From Rhea pennata (Eukaryota; Chordata; Aves; Rheiformes; Rheidae): a stretch of 64,000 bases of DNA. This document shows, one piece after another, positions 1 to 11,467 of the stretch. The DNA lies in the NCBI RefSeq assembly GCF_028389875.1, contig NC_084664.1, positions 114,831,466 through 114,895,465 of the forward strand, given 5' to 3'. Every line of letters starts with the position of its first letter. The first letter of the stretch is position 1. Made by a program: the position numbers and the translations under genes. The notes beneath the pieces were generated by a model. The model ran no database searches, had not been told where the DNA came from, and was given only the letters and a program-made list of their open reading frames with translations.

Positions 1-1557
1 AACACAGTACCTTGAGACAAACTATGCCAGCATTTCTTCTACCAGCTAACCTAATCCTAAGTAGTTGTTCCTGGAGTTAAAGCCTCCCGATATGGAGGAG
101 GAAGTCTCAAAGCTCATCCCAATAAGCCTTTAAGTGACGTTGTTACATCTTCTCCAATGTACTCAAGCACAAGCAGCTAATAAAGCATATTAGGTTTCAA
201 AGCTCTAGTCACTTAGCCATTCACCATACCTGGAGAGAAACTGCAGAGGCAGCTGCAAGTTATTTTTCAAAGTCTGAAGTTGAGGAACATCACAGCAAGT
301 GCTAACATTGCCGTAGAATAAACCTGGACATAGTTCCTTAAATAAAAATAGCATTTAGTTAAGGATGGGAAGTGAGAAAAAGCATGTTTAAAACTTCAAA
401 ACTTCTTCTTATAGTTATGGGTTCTGCTTCAGCATATTTCAGAGGTAACAGTAGTTGTACAAGATGCACAGAGAGAGCCTTACCAAAGTGAGATTCATTG
501 GAGAATAGAAGGAAGAACTGTTTTGCTTCAAAGCACAACTTTCTTTGACTAAAGCTCATCTGAAGGAGCTTTAGTCAGTCTATAAATAGAATGATAATGG
601 TATTGAAGAGTCTAACAGTAAGAACACAACACATGTTTATCCATCCAAGTTGAAAGTATTTCTGAAGATTATCTAGAATCTATATTAAGGGATATTAGAT
701 TCTCTAAGTCACAGAAGACAACTCACTAATCAAAATCACTGATTACTTGGAAGACTTTTCATATTCAGTTTACAGAAGCAACATTTTTACAGATAAAAAC
801 TGTGTATCAAGTCTTCAAAAAGAGTGCAACATAGCTGGCTTACTATGTTTAAGTTACTGCTGCTGCCACCAGCCAAAACTACTACTTAATTCTACAGTTG
901 CTTTAACTGCAACTGCCAGAAGGGAAGTTTGACAATATGATCCCACTGTATGCACCAAATCCACAAGCAATTTTAACTTCATTTTTGTTTGCTTTGACAC
1001 CTAAGCCCACATATGGCAACAAATCAGTTCTCATACTAGGCAGAGGTAAAAAGAGGACTGAACTTTGTCCAAGATTGCTCCATTTGAGTGATCAGTGTCA
1101 GTTACTACCAACCCAGATAAGTGAGAGATCAAGAACAGTCCTCTGAAAGCAGAAAATATATAGTTTTAGCCTTGCACTTCAGAGATCAGAACAGCAGAGC
1201 TATTTAGTAGGAAATGAGTCAGTTTTGAATGCTCTTTAGTCAGACTGTTCTTAGGACTCTAAGCAGTGAAAAACATGCAGGAAAGTGCAACAAATCCATA
1301 AAGTTATGTTTGTGAAAGTCTGTAAAAGACATACTTTAGAGACTTATATCTGCTCCTGTTCAGGGTTCAAAGATGTTACCTTCACACAGCTGGAGGCTGA
1401 GGTGTAGCCAAGAAAAAGGGCTATCTGTACATCCTAAACATGATTAGAAGATGAAAACCCCACAAAGCAGTATAGCACAGCCCCACTAGAACCCAGTACA
1501 GGACTCTAAAGCAAAAGGGAATTATCTTTTAGTAGCAGATCTTCAGAAGCAGCTTAC
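1..1557 (-). other. NPC1: NPC1 intron 2 (partial)
   Basis: This is the sequence following the exon 2 donor (GTAAGC on the minus strand at 1557 downward) to the window edge. I searched by eye for the next NPC1 exon, which encodes the ELCPGFFFG-type segment in the human protein, and did not find it, so it should lie left of position 1. No mobile element is recognised here. The short open frames are stop-free by chance and resemble nothing known to me. Confidence 0.8.
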
Positions 1558-1680
1558 CTGTACTAAGTCATAGCCATCCTTTGGTAGTGGTATTGGTGGT
1601 CCATTATAAGCACAGTTGTATCTCTTGTCTCCAGAGGCAATTCCACATTCCCCATACCAGACACATGATTGTGGAAATAC
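1558..1680 (-). CDS. NPC1: NPC1 exon 2: start of the N-terminal cholesterol-binding domain
   Basis: The minus strand reads 41 codons between an acceptor (GATTAG) and a donor (GTAAGC), beginning [13 protein letters not shown] and ending [11 protein letters not shown]. The 123-nt length and both codon-boundary splice positions match my recollection of human NPC1 exon 2 (c.58-180). NPC1 is a polytopic protein of late endosome and lysosome membranes that takes cholesterol from NPC2 and passes it out of the lumen. This exon covers the end of the signal peptide and the first part of the luminal N-terminal domain. The three early cysteines (residues 27, 33 and 44) are kept. So is the Asn before the third one, equivalent by alignment to human Asn41, a contact for the sterol hydroxyl. 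Replacements relative to human, such as Ser for Tyr after CGIA, are consistent with a bird orthologue. Identification is near certain; the remaining exons lie outside the window. Confidence 0.97.
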
Positions 1681-2720
1681 CTAATCAACACAAGATAACC
1701 GATTAACTGCAAGGAACAGTTGCCAGTAGTTGAGAAACTTGGTGTTAACATTTCAAAGTCATTTACAGTCCAGACTAGATAACTTATCTAGATATTTATT
1801 CCTTGAAAGCAACTTATTGCTAAATTTGAATTATCAGTAACCTGTATTACCATACAAAACTCACCGAGAGGCATGAGTTTCTGACCTGGCATACATTCTT
1901 ACTGTGATCTCCTGGTCAGCTTCCCAGTCTTCTTTGCCCATTCTAGTGGGCTAAGATAGAGAGATCATGGGATATTGAAGTAAAAGGTAAACTGAGACTT
2001 TAAAAGCATCTCCAATTACAAGGCAACATAGAAAGTAGTTTGTTCACATAGGACTACACAGAGTATGGACTAAGTTGTCATTTTGTGTCCAGTGACTTGG
2101 TACACTATGGGACACTACTTATATTGCAGTACTTCAGCTCTCTCTGCCACCTCTTAGCCCTTTCTGTAGGCCCACTTACTTATTATGACAAATTTCAAAA
2201 GGAAGCATCAAAATTAGAACGAGGATTCTGAAGCAGAATTTAACAGCTCTTCCTTTACCATAATGTCTCCTGTACTGCAACAAATTCAAGATGAACTTTC
2301 TAATGGCACTTAATATGGTATTTGAGCATAAGACTAGATCAAGGTGCACAGCAACAAGGACCAAAGTGTCATTTAAAGATACTTAAGCTATAAGGGATTA
2401 CTGAAACATTCAGGAGTTGGTTCGTTGCGGGCAAAGACAAAAGAATTGAAAAAAAAAATCACATTAGTGATGCCATAAGTTTATATTCAGTGGGACTGAT
2501 AAAACACCTACAGTTCTAAACTAAGATGATTTCTAAAAGTTTAAACAGTTATGGAACAATGAAATAACAAAAGTTGGTTTACAGTAAAAGTTTTAACGTA
2601 GCTCCAAGGTTTTAGTAAGCATCTGGCTTGCAAGCAGAATGCCAGCTGCACAAACATCCACTCTGCTTCTACAAGCTCTGATCAAAAGATTGCATGATAC
2701 AGTTAAGAAAACTGAACTAT

Positions 2721-2754
<34 letters not shown>

Positions 2755-5700
2755 CTCCCGAACAGCCTTGACTAACATTTGTAGCAGCACCATACACTTA
2801 CACTGCAAGGACAAAGTACTTTGCTTTGTGCTTGACCATGAAAACAGTTTACTGACCAGAGGGCCCTGAAAGGCTCCATTCATAACCCAACAGCTACCCA
2901 AAATTACAGTAGTGCTCCCACAATATCCATTTTTGTGCTGAATAGCACCAGCAGTCCTCCAATAAGCACACTGGAAATTGGAACATTTTTCTGAGACAGA
3001 ATGTCACCAATTTACCTGAACTTGTTAGAATTACTTCCTTCCTCTAACTAGGCAATGTAGCCCAATAAAATTAGTCACTATGAAGCCAGGGCCAAGAGTC
3101 AGTTAAGTATCACCCATACAGATCACTTTGTTGTCTGCTTTAGAATTTCTTCTGGCTAAACCTGTAGCTGGTTGTTAGTGTTATCATATTTTTATGCCTT
3201 TGCTGACAAGCATCCCTTTAAGGCTGCACTTTTTAAGTGCTGAGTACACAATGCTCAAGCAAAAAAATTATACTCCCAGAACAGCTAGGAGACTATTTTA
3301 ACAGGAACTATATATTAATCTGCCCAAACAGAACAACTATTTTATGTATAGACATTTAAATTAGTGTCTTCATCTCTGCTTCCTCACAGCTATGTAAGCT
3401 CAGTTCTAACAGCAAACAATCTATTAGTGGCAGAAGCAAGAAGGTTAAGTGCTTACAAGTACCCATGTCAGACTCAATCATACTTTTTAAAGAAGTACAA
3501 ATTCAGTATTTATTGCTATTCCTGCAAAAAGTCAGGAAGGATTTAGAGCTACTATTACTACAATAACTGGACAATTCTTTTTTTATTCTCTCCATCACAG
3601 GCTGGTCTCTAACATTTGGTCTAGAATAGTTTGCAATCAAAGACACTAATTCTATATGCTTCATGAGGTCCTGTAATCTAGTAATGAACACTAGATCTTG
3701 GTCAACTCTGCAGGCTTTAATAAAAGTTATCAGTCTACTCTTTATGAAAGAATTTAATTCTACTAGAAGAAAAAAATAGATTTTTTGCACTACCAGTTTT
3801 ACCCCATATAGAGTTGCTTGTCCAGATAGCTTTTTATAAAAAGACTTAAAGGAGACTTCTGCTACTTCAAGCTCACTGACAACCTGCCTTGAAACAAAGC
3901 TTATCTACATCTCAAGTTAATGCTTTCCTGCATAAAACTACACAGAAACACTAAAATAATACATGTTATATTAAGTCATAATGCAGTGGCCTATAGGTTC
4001 ACCTAGAAGGTTATCTTGACATCGTTTTCAGAGTGGAACATAAAGCAGCTTACTCAGCACAAGCACTTGGTCATGACAAGTAGTAATTCAGTAAAACCAA
4101 CAAGATAAGCCAAAAATATCCCATCTTGCTGTATCAGTGTTAGTTTACAGTTGTGTAATTTAAGTAGGTAGGAATATGGCTCTGAAAACAGTTTGAGTTC
4201 CACATGGATAAAACCTAATACGGAAAATTAACATTCTTATCAAACTTCACCTTATTTAAAGACAAAAAGGTCAGTTGCTTTCTAACTAAGAAAAGAACAC
4301 TCAGGTCTAAACCTACTTACTAGAATGCCACATCTTATTTCAGTATGAACACTGAATATTCAATTTTGGTGAAAGTTAAATTTAGATAGTTTTATGCCAC
4401 AACCTACAGGATCTCACTAATGCAAGGTAAGTTAGAAATTGTTCTCAGAACTGATAAGGCCATAGTTTTATGTTTTACAGTGGTCGTGCAAAGTCAGTAC
4501 ACCAAAAACGAAAAGCCAAATAATTCGAAGTTAGTAGTCTGAGGTCACCAATAGTTTTTGGCTGTTAACAAGTTAACTGCATGCTCCTCAGATGATTCAG
4601 CCACAAGTTATGGAGGTGAGGGCTAGTCTCCTTCCAATCTTCAGGGATATCACAAGTAACTAAATAACTACTCTACTATTGATAAGATATAGCTGAAATT
4701 TCTTCCCCAAACTCCTCTAGTAAAGGTCAGAGTAAGATATAAAATGAGACATACTTTCTGCTGCATCAAAAAGATCTTAATATCACTTGTCTTTACTGTT
4801 ACCAGTATTCCTACAAATATCAAGATATGAAATTAAAGTGTGGCTGTAAGCCACATAAACAAAGCTACTAGTTGCAGAGTCATCACACTTTCAAATCACT
4901 TAAATCTAAGTGAACAATCATCTTCAACAGATGAAAGCCCTCACTACCCCAAGACTAAATGAACTGTGTTTTAACACAACTCCCTTCTAAACAAGACAAG
5001 CTACTCTGCAAGGCTCTAATGTGAGTGTCTTACATTATTACTAAGTCCCCCATAATTTTAAAGACAGACTTCCTTAAGGACTTTGCAACCCAGTCATAAC
5101 CTGAAATTAAGGCCTTTCCTCCTTGCCTCCAGCAGAGCTTAAAAGCCATCTGGCAGTACAATGACTAGACTTTAGTACATCCGTAAGTGCTCACAGCTTA
5201 TTTCTGCTTCTGTTAGAACTATTCTGCTTGAGGAGAGACTTCACCTCAGTTGAGAGTAGACTGGGCTCTAGGAGTCCCAACAAAGGACTTTAAAGAGCTC
5301 ATATGGGCATTTCCTGACTAGCAAGGTTCTACACAAAGAGACAAGTTGACATCTTTATTCCTAGTCCAAGGCATCATTTGTTTGTAATAAGACTACTGTT
5401 CCAACAGATCATAACACATTTACTTAAGTCTAAGTTTCTTCAACTGTATGTTGAAACAGATCAATATAATGGTTCTAGCAGAGTTAGTCATTACTGAGCA
5501 AATGAATACATAACTGTTAGGCAGACAAAGAACAATGATGCTGCTGTTTATAGAAACAGTGACTTTCTGCAGTTTTGCAAATACCAGACAACAAGTCAGC
5601 ATTGTGTTCAGCTCTTAAAATTAAGATTAGGAATGTATGAGAAGAGTCAACAGCAGATACAGCTGTTTTTCCCTCCTTTATCTAGCATGATTTTACATCT

Positions 5701-8700
5701 GGAACCTTGTAAGGCAAGAAAAGAGACTAAAAACAGCATACTTTCCTTTTGCCCCACAGAAGCACTTAACTGTCTAGGCTGTATCACTTTTAATAAACAA
5801 TATTGCTCCCTAGTTTGATAAATTAAACAGTCAGTACTACATAATCTTTAACAAGCGGCAAGGTCAAGTTTATGGAAAGAAGTGACCAGGTTAAGTTGGC
5901 AGATCTGCCCCAATAGTTTTACATTATCCAGCAGCCTACACACAGTACTCTGCAGGAGGAGCGGTACACAGGCTAAAGGAAACCTTACTGGCTTCTATTC
6001 TTACTGGAAGAGACTATCAATTTCTTCAAAGACAGCCAACCCAGCAACAAGATTTGCCATCTAGCTTTCTTTTTCCTTTGCCCATACAAAAATGGGTCAT
6101 TTCCTTTTGTAAAATAAATATAATAATAATAATTAACAAGTCCTAGAACTGGGTCTTGCTTTGGTGGCCAGAGTTATGCCAAGTATAGGTAATATCCTTG
6201 GATGCCACAGAGACTCATTAAGAAGAAAGTTGCAGTAAGAACTCAGTATTTGTGGAAGCCAGTTGGTGTTAACCAACAGCAGTTTGGCTTTTTTTTGGAG
6301 GGGGGGGGGGAAGAGGAGAGAGAAATAAGAGACAGAATTACAGTACACTATCAAGAAAGTGCAGGGCTCCTAACTAGAAGCTGTCTGCAGTTAAAGTCTG
6401 TACTGAAATACCTATGATGTCCTGTAGAGGACAAATAATGATACTGCACAATATGGATATGAATGGCTTTGGCTACTGCACAAGAAAGCATTACTTAGCT
6501 CTACTAGTTATTCACTTCACATTCATCTCTTCCCTACTTTCTAGCCAGAAAGAAGTCACTCCCAGTTTTGCAGAAATAACTACTCTTAATGTTTTATTCT
6601 GGAGCAATGTTGCCATCCCTGCCAAACAAGTTCCTCTATACAGATTTCAGAACTTTACACTGCAGGTCAGGTAATACCACACATAACTGCAGACCAGGCC
6701 ATTCAGCAAGAGAACCTACCTCTAATCCAACAGGCTTTTGGAAGCACTCAAGCTAATTTGATCCTACAGCTTCAGATCCTAGTTGCCAGTGGGAACAAGT
6801 GTTCAGCTTTGCTTACCCACTAATTTGACAGCCTGTGTTTTAGTATTGTTACATATCAGTGAAACATCTGGCATTAATCACACAAGATGTAGTCTAGTAC
6901 CTTAACAGATGTTCATGAGGCAACAGAAGTTTCAAGATCTCATCCTCCCTTAAATCCACAATTTAAATTAACCCATTTAGAAGAAGAGAAAAAAGGAGTC
7001 AAGGAGACCTGCAGTGTAATATTTAGATGTTAATATGCAGTTAAGTATCAACCTGCAATAGGTTACCTGGCACAAGTTTCATAGCATGCCTTGTTCAGAG
7101 ACAAGTTACCTCTTACACAGCCTGAAGACTTCAAGTTCACTGCAACCTTTCATTACACTTTCACAAATTGAAGTGCCACTCTATGTTTTCACATGAAGCA
7201 TAAGTGCAGTAACAGAGTGCCCTCTGGTTTATATACAGTAAAATTGAAAGCATGCAATTATTATGTTACCTGTATACTTAAGGGAGAAGACAAGTGCACC
7301 TTTATGATACTTCTCTTTTGCAAGCATTATCTAACACTACACTCAGACTAACCAAAAGACCAATTTCTCTTTGAAGGATACTGAGGCCACCTTTATACAG
7401 TATTTGGCTGAAAATAAACATTAGCAGCAACAAATGGTAATGAAGTTTGTTTTCACTCCCCCCTCACTTCCATTTTTCTTTCTTGGATTAGGCACATACA
7501 TTTGTTTTGTGAAGTCATTTTGCAATATGAACTTCCTGTGGACCACAAAGCCACAGACACTGCTCTACAAGGATCCTCTAAACCTTAAGGGAACTTCATT
7601 CAAGCTCAAGTTGAGCATTCTGTCATCAGACAAGGTAAAGCACTTTTTTTTCCTCACCAGCCTAGGACACACCTTGTTGTTATGCTGCAAGGTCTCTTTC
7701 CCAAAGGATTACATAGAGGAGTGTTGGGAAGATGCTAAGTTCATTACCTACCCACCTGGAGATCAAGTCATTAGTAAATATCCATTTCTCCTGTGTAATA
7801 GGGGAGTACATGCATATAGTTCTCTGTTGAAGCTCTTTAAAGGCTGTTTGAAAAGGGTACTAAAACAGAAGAAAGCAAGTACACATGAAATAACCCGTTT
7901 AAACTGGCAGGTTTGTCAAGCATAAAACCCGATCTGGAGAGTACATTTCTAACCAGTTAGAAGATGAAAGAAAGACACTTCAGGAGTATCTCAAGCTTGT
8001 TTCTCTGGAGAAACATGGAATATCTTTTTCCTACCTAAAACCATAGCATAAACAAAATACAACCAAGACCTAACTGGAAGGAAGTTAAGGTTTCACCTTA
8101 CTCTCTTTTACAGTAAATTTGCAAAGAACAAGTCTAGTTTATTCCTTAAATTTTTCAAAAACATATACTCTTTGTACTAGCACAGCAACAGATAGTATAG
8201 GTCTTATTACAAGTTCCATTACTTCCAGGAAGCTATCACCTAGCATAAGAAATACTTAAAGCAAACCAAACCAGGCGCTGATGACATACACAACCCCCTG
8301 CAGGAACATGTGACTTCACAGCTATTCACATGCACCACGCATTGCATAACCAGGGCACATCACAGGAAAGCAGCATCCCAGGCAGCTGCCCTTTCATGCA
8401 ATAGCGGGAGAGCAGGACGGGGCAGAAGTTTGCTTCGTCCGCATTGCACAGCGCTTCAGCACACCTGTTTTCGCACAGCAAGCGCTCCCAAAGCGGCTCG
8501 CTGAACAGCCGGGTAAATCCTGCACCAGGACTTTTTGCTTCGAAGCTCCCCGCCGCCCCCCAAGAAGTTTCTCCTGTTGCACGGCGGCTTCCCGCAGCGT
8601 TGGTCAGAGGAGCGCCGGGAAAGGGAGGGAGAAGCCGCAGGCGTAAGCGAGAGACGCCTGGGCACCACGCCGGAGCTCCCCCCGCGCCCCGCTGACGGGG

Positions 8701-8924
8701 CAGCCACCCCCCGGGCAGCTCCTCTGCTCCCTCCCCCCGCTGCGGCCACTTCCCCGCCACGCACAGCCGAGAGGCGGCACCGCGGGCGGGCGGGCGGCCG
8801 GGGGGCGCCGCCGCCCCCCACCGGCACCTTCCCTCGCGGCCGCCCCTTCCCCGAGCCCCAAGCCCCACCGGACGGCCGCCGGCCCCGGCCCGGCCTCCCG
8901 CTCCCTCTCCCGGCCGGCTCTCAC
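1681..8924 (-). other. NPC1: NPC1 intron 1
   Basis: A 7.2-kb phase-0 intron with GT donor (GTGAGA, minus strand at 8924) and AG acceptor (minus strand at 1682-1681). It is AT-rich and CpG-poor until about 8.44 kb, where the promoter CpG island begins. It contains a run of 29 T at 2723-2751 and a run of 11 G at 6300-6310. No CR1 or other transposon is recognised. The longest plus-strand open frame (7434-7925) shows no familiar domain and is taken as chance. Confidence 0.9.
2723..2751. repeat. Homopolymer (T)29
   Basis: An uninterrupted T run in NPC1 intron 1. Read on the NPC1 sense strand it is poly(A). No retroposed sequence is recognised next to it. The length is prone to replication or sequencing slippage. 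Confidence 0.95.
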
Positions 8925-8987
8925 CCGCCCGGGCCACAGCAGCAGCAGCAGGGCGAGCAGGCCGAGGCCGCCTCGCGGGGTCCCCAT
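8925..8987 (-). CDS. NPC1: NPC1 exon 1: start codon and signal peptide
   Basis: The minus strand reads 21 codons, MGTPRGGLG followed by a Leu-rich core ending WPGR, then a GTGAGA donor. The start codon sits in a strong context (GCCGCCATGG). The hydrophobic core continues into exon 2 (VFPQ), giving a classic signal peptide just before the first cysteines of the luminal domain. I recall the human exon as having 19 coding codons, so this one is two longer, which is normal drift for a signal peptide. Identification comes from position (7.2 kb upstream of an unmistakable exon 2), matching phase 0 and the CpG island. The leader itself is not diagnostic. Confidence 0.93.
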
Positions 8988-9484
8988 GGCGGCGCGGGCA
9001 GGGACGCGGCGGCGACAGCAGCAGCAGCACCGGGACGCCGCTGCCGGCCGAGCGCAGGGCGGCGGGGAAGGAGGCGGGCAAGCGGCCGCCGGCAGCGCCC
9101 GCGCAGGTCCGGAAGGGCCGCCCCTGGGCGGCCCGGGCGATACCGCCCGCCCCGCAGCGGGCCCCTTCGAGCGGCGGCGGGGGCCGCGCCCGCCCGCCCG
9201 CCCGCCTGCGCCAACCGCCGCCGCCGCCCCGCCCCGCGGCACCGCCCCCCGCGCGCCGCCCCGCCGCCCGCCGCCTCAGCGCGCGCCTCACGCCACGCCG
9301 CGGCCTCGTCTCGCGCCCCGCCCCGGGCCCCCTCCCCGCCCCCAACGGTCGCGCTGCCGTTGCCGCGGGGAGGGGGGGGGTCGCGCCCGGCCGCCGCTCG
9401 GCCCCTCCGGGAGCCCCGGCGGGGCTCAGGGCCGCGGCTTCCCCCCATCCCACCGCGCAGTCGTGACGCGGGCTGCAGCGTTGT

Positions 9485-9500
9485 CCCCCCCCCCCCCCCC
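9485..9500. repeat. Homopolymer (C)16
   Basis: Uninterrupted C run upstream of NPC1 exon 1, within the CpG island. It is G16 on the NPC1 sense strand, so it could contribute to quadruplex structure in the promoter. Confidence 0.9.
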
Positions 9501-9808
9501 TCCTTGGACGCCCCGGGGCGGTGGGGGCGCTGGAGCGGCCCCGCCGGGGCGCAGGGGGCGGAGGAGAGACCCGAAATGGCGGCGCGGCCGCGGCCCCGGC
9601 GAAGCCTGCGGCGGGCTGCAGCGCTGCTCTGCTCCTGCCGGGCTGACCGGTCTCACGGCTGCAGCTTCGGGCATATGCAGCTGCGCGCCTGTTCCCTTTG
9701 CTGGGCGAAACCGCCCCTGTTGGGCGAGAGCGGTGAGAGGGCGGCAAAATTACCCAGTTTCGGCCAGGGCGTTGGCACCGCCTGAACGCAGGTGTGAAGT
9801 GGGGCAGG

Positions 9809-9852
9809 CCTGGCGCCTTGTCCCTCTCGGCCTGGCGCCTTGTCCCTCTCGA
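9809..9852. repeat. 22-bp tandem duplication upstream of NPC1
   Basis: The unit CCTGGCGCCTTGTCCCTCTC (plus GG/GA) occurs twice back to back at 9809-9830 and 9831-9852, followed by a partial third start (TCTGGCG). It lies at the upstream edge of the NPC1 CpG island. It is a local duplication with no recognised function. Confidence 0.85.
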
Positions 9853-9859
9853 TCTGGCG

Positions 9860-10732
9860 TTGGCGGCAGCACAGTCATGTCCTGGGAGGAGCAACCAGTC
9901 CACAGAAAACTTCAGACTGGGAGTTCAGATTAATAACCAGTCCTGTCTGATAACCGATCTACTCATGCATTCTTATTTTAGTTCAGTCTTCTCATCTGCC
10001 AGAGTCTTATGACCTGCTGTTTCCTGGGAACTGCTGTTGTGACACATGCTCCAGGAGCAAGTAAAGGCTCAGCGAATTCTTCATATGCTGGGTTAATTTT
10101 TGTAGAGCAAGTTGTGCCTCTTCAGAATGAAAAATTCTGTGCAGGTTGTATCAGCGCTGTATTAGCATTTTATATTATGAGCGTGGAATATTATATAGTT
10201 CATAATTAAGTATTAAAAATACCATCTTAGACAAAAGCTTCTTTACTTTTATTTAAAATAATTAATTCATGATTTTAAAATTAGCCTCCCAATCCCATGT
10301 GTATTTGACCAGTGGGTAAGTGCTTTTACAGTACAGCTACAACAAAATGAGAGTAAAAATAGCTTCCCAAACAAGTTCGCCTGGAATGAAAACAGTTTTT
10401 GACGTTGATTTTGCAGGGATTTTTACTGTAGGGGTATTTGGCTTGCAGTGTTTTGTTTATTGTTCATGAAGTGCTGACATCAGGTGACCTGACTGTTGTA
10501 ATCACTAATTTGGAAGTAAAGAGATTCTAATCTGCTAATCTTTTAGTAATCTGTCTCAAAGGAAACACACCAAAAGCAGGGTGTAACACATTCACATGCA
10601 GTTTCTCTGTGATTTCCCTACCGCCTTACTGCCTTTGTGGCTGTTCAGTGTACATGATAAAACTGGAATAAAATAAGTGATTTGGCTGATATTGCCATCT
10701 GTTGACAAAAATGTAAATTGCTCTTGGTATTA
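9860..10732. other. Intergenic sequence, nothing recognised
   Basis: Unique AT-leaning DNA between the NPC1 CpG island and a CR1 copy. I see no exon-like segment, RNA gene or known transposon in it. Confidence 0.6.
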
Positions 10733-11467
10733 CAGATTCATAGGCTAATTTAGGTTGGCAGGACCGAGATCTAGCAGGGACCTCTGGAGGTCACCTAGCC
10801 TGACTTCCTACTCATAGCAGATTCAGTTAGATCAGGTTGCTCAGGGAATTGTCCAGTTGGATTTTGAATTGCTTCAGAGATGGAGATTTCATAGCTTCTC
10901 AGAGAAAACTGTTGCAGTATTTGACCATACTCAGAATAAACCATTTTTTCTTGTATTTGTATCTTGTAAGAGATTTTCACATGTTCCAGCTTGAGTCTGT
11001 TGCCTCCTGTGCTATCATGATGCCTCACCGGGGAGAGTGTGACTTCTTCTCCATGTTCTCCCATCAGGTAGTTTAAGAGAGCAGTAAGATCTCCCCTTAG
11101 CCAGCTTTCTCAGCTTTGCCCTCATGTGCTCCAGCACCACAGCCGTAGTGGTGGCCATAAACTGGACTTGCTCCAGTATGCCAGGTATGTCAGTGTCTTT
11201 CCTGTACTAGAGGCTGTTGAAGCTGGACACAGCACTTCCCAAGTACCAAACAGGGAGGAATAACCACTCAATCTAGTGGTTACACTTTTGCTAATATGAC
11301 CCAGGACTGCCACCTCTGCCACGAGGGCACACTGCTGACTCACATTCAGTGTGTTGTCCGGCAGGATCACCATGTTCTTTTCAGCAAAATTGCTTTCTAT
11401 CCAGTCCATGCCCACATGATACTTTTCCATGAGATTATTCCATTGCAGGTGCAGGACTTTGCATTTG
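10733..11467 (-). mobile_element. CR1 LINE fragment, 3' end, minus strand
   Basis: Read on the plus strand, this begins with ATTCATAGGCTAATTTAGGT, TGGCAGGACC and CCTCTGGAGGTCACCTAG, the complement of a CR1 3' end. It continues through CACGAGGGCACACTGCTGAC, GTTGTCCGGCAGGATCACCA and GCAGGTGCAGGACTTTGCAT, which are hallmarks of the end of the CR1 reverse-transcriptase ORF and its 3' tail. It is about 0.73 kb, 5'-truncated as usual for CR1, diverged and not coding. The subfamily cannot be set by eye. Confidence 0.93.

Larger units (their letters stand above)
8440..9790. promoter_or_regulatory. NPC1: CpG-island promoter of NPC1
   Basis: A GC-dense, CpG-dense block surrounds NPC1 exon 1 and extends roughly 0.8 kb upstream of the start codon and 0.5 kb into intron 1. 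It contains many GC-box-like CCCCGCCCC and GGGCGG strings, a run of 16 C at 9485-9500, and a YY1-like ATGGCGGC element at 9576-9583 on the plus strand. No TATA box is obvious. This composition fits a housekeeping promoter, as expected for NPC1. Long open frames through this block on both strands are a by-product of the lack of A/T-rich stop codons. The exact transcription start cannot be set from sequence. Confidence 0.85.

Noticed and set aside
7434-7925. A 163-codon plus-strand open frame antisense to NPC1 intron 1.
   Set aside because: No recognisable domain and no similarity I know. One frame of this length is not surprising across six frames of 64 kb.
8326-9903. A 525-codon open frame on the minus strand, and long overlapping frames on both strands, around NPC1 exon 1.
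   Set aside because: They lie in a CpG island where stop codons are scarce. The products are Ala/Arg/Gly/Pro-rich with no domain, and the real coding part is only the 21 codons of NPC1 exon 1.
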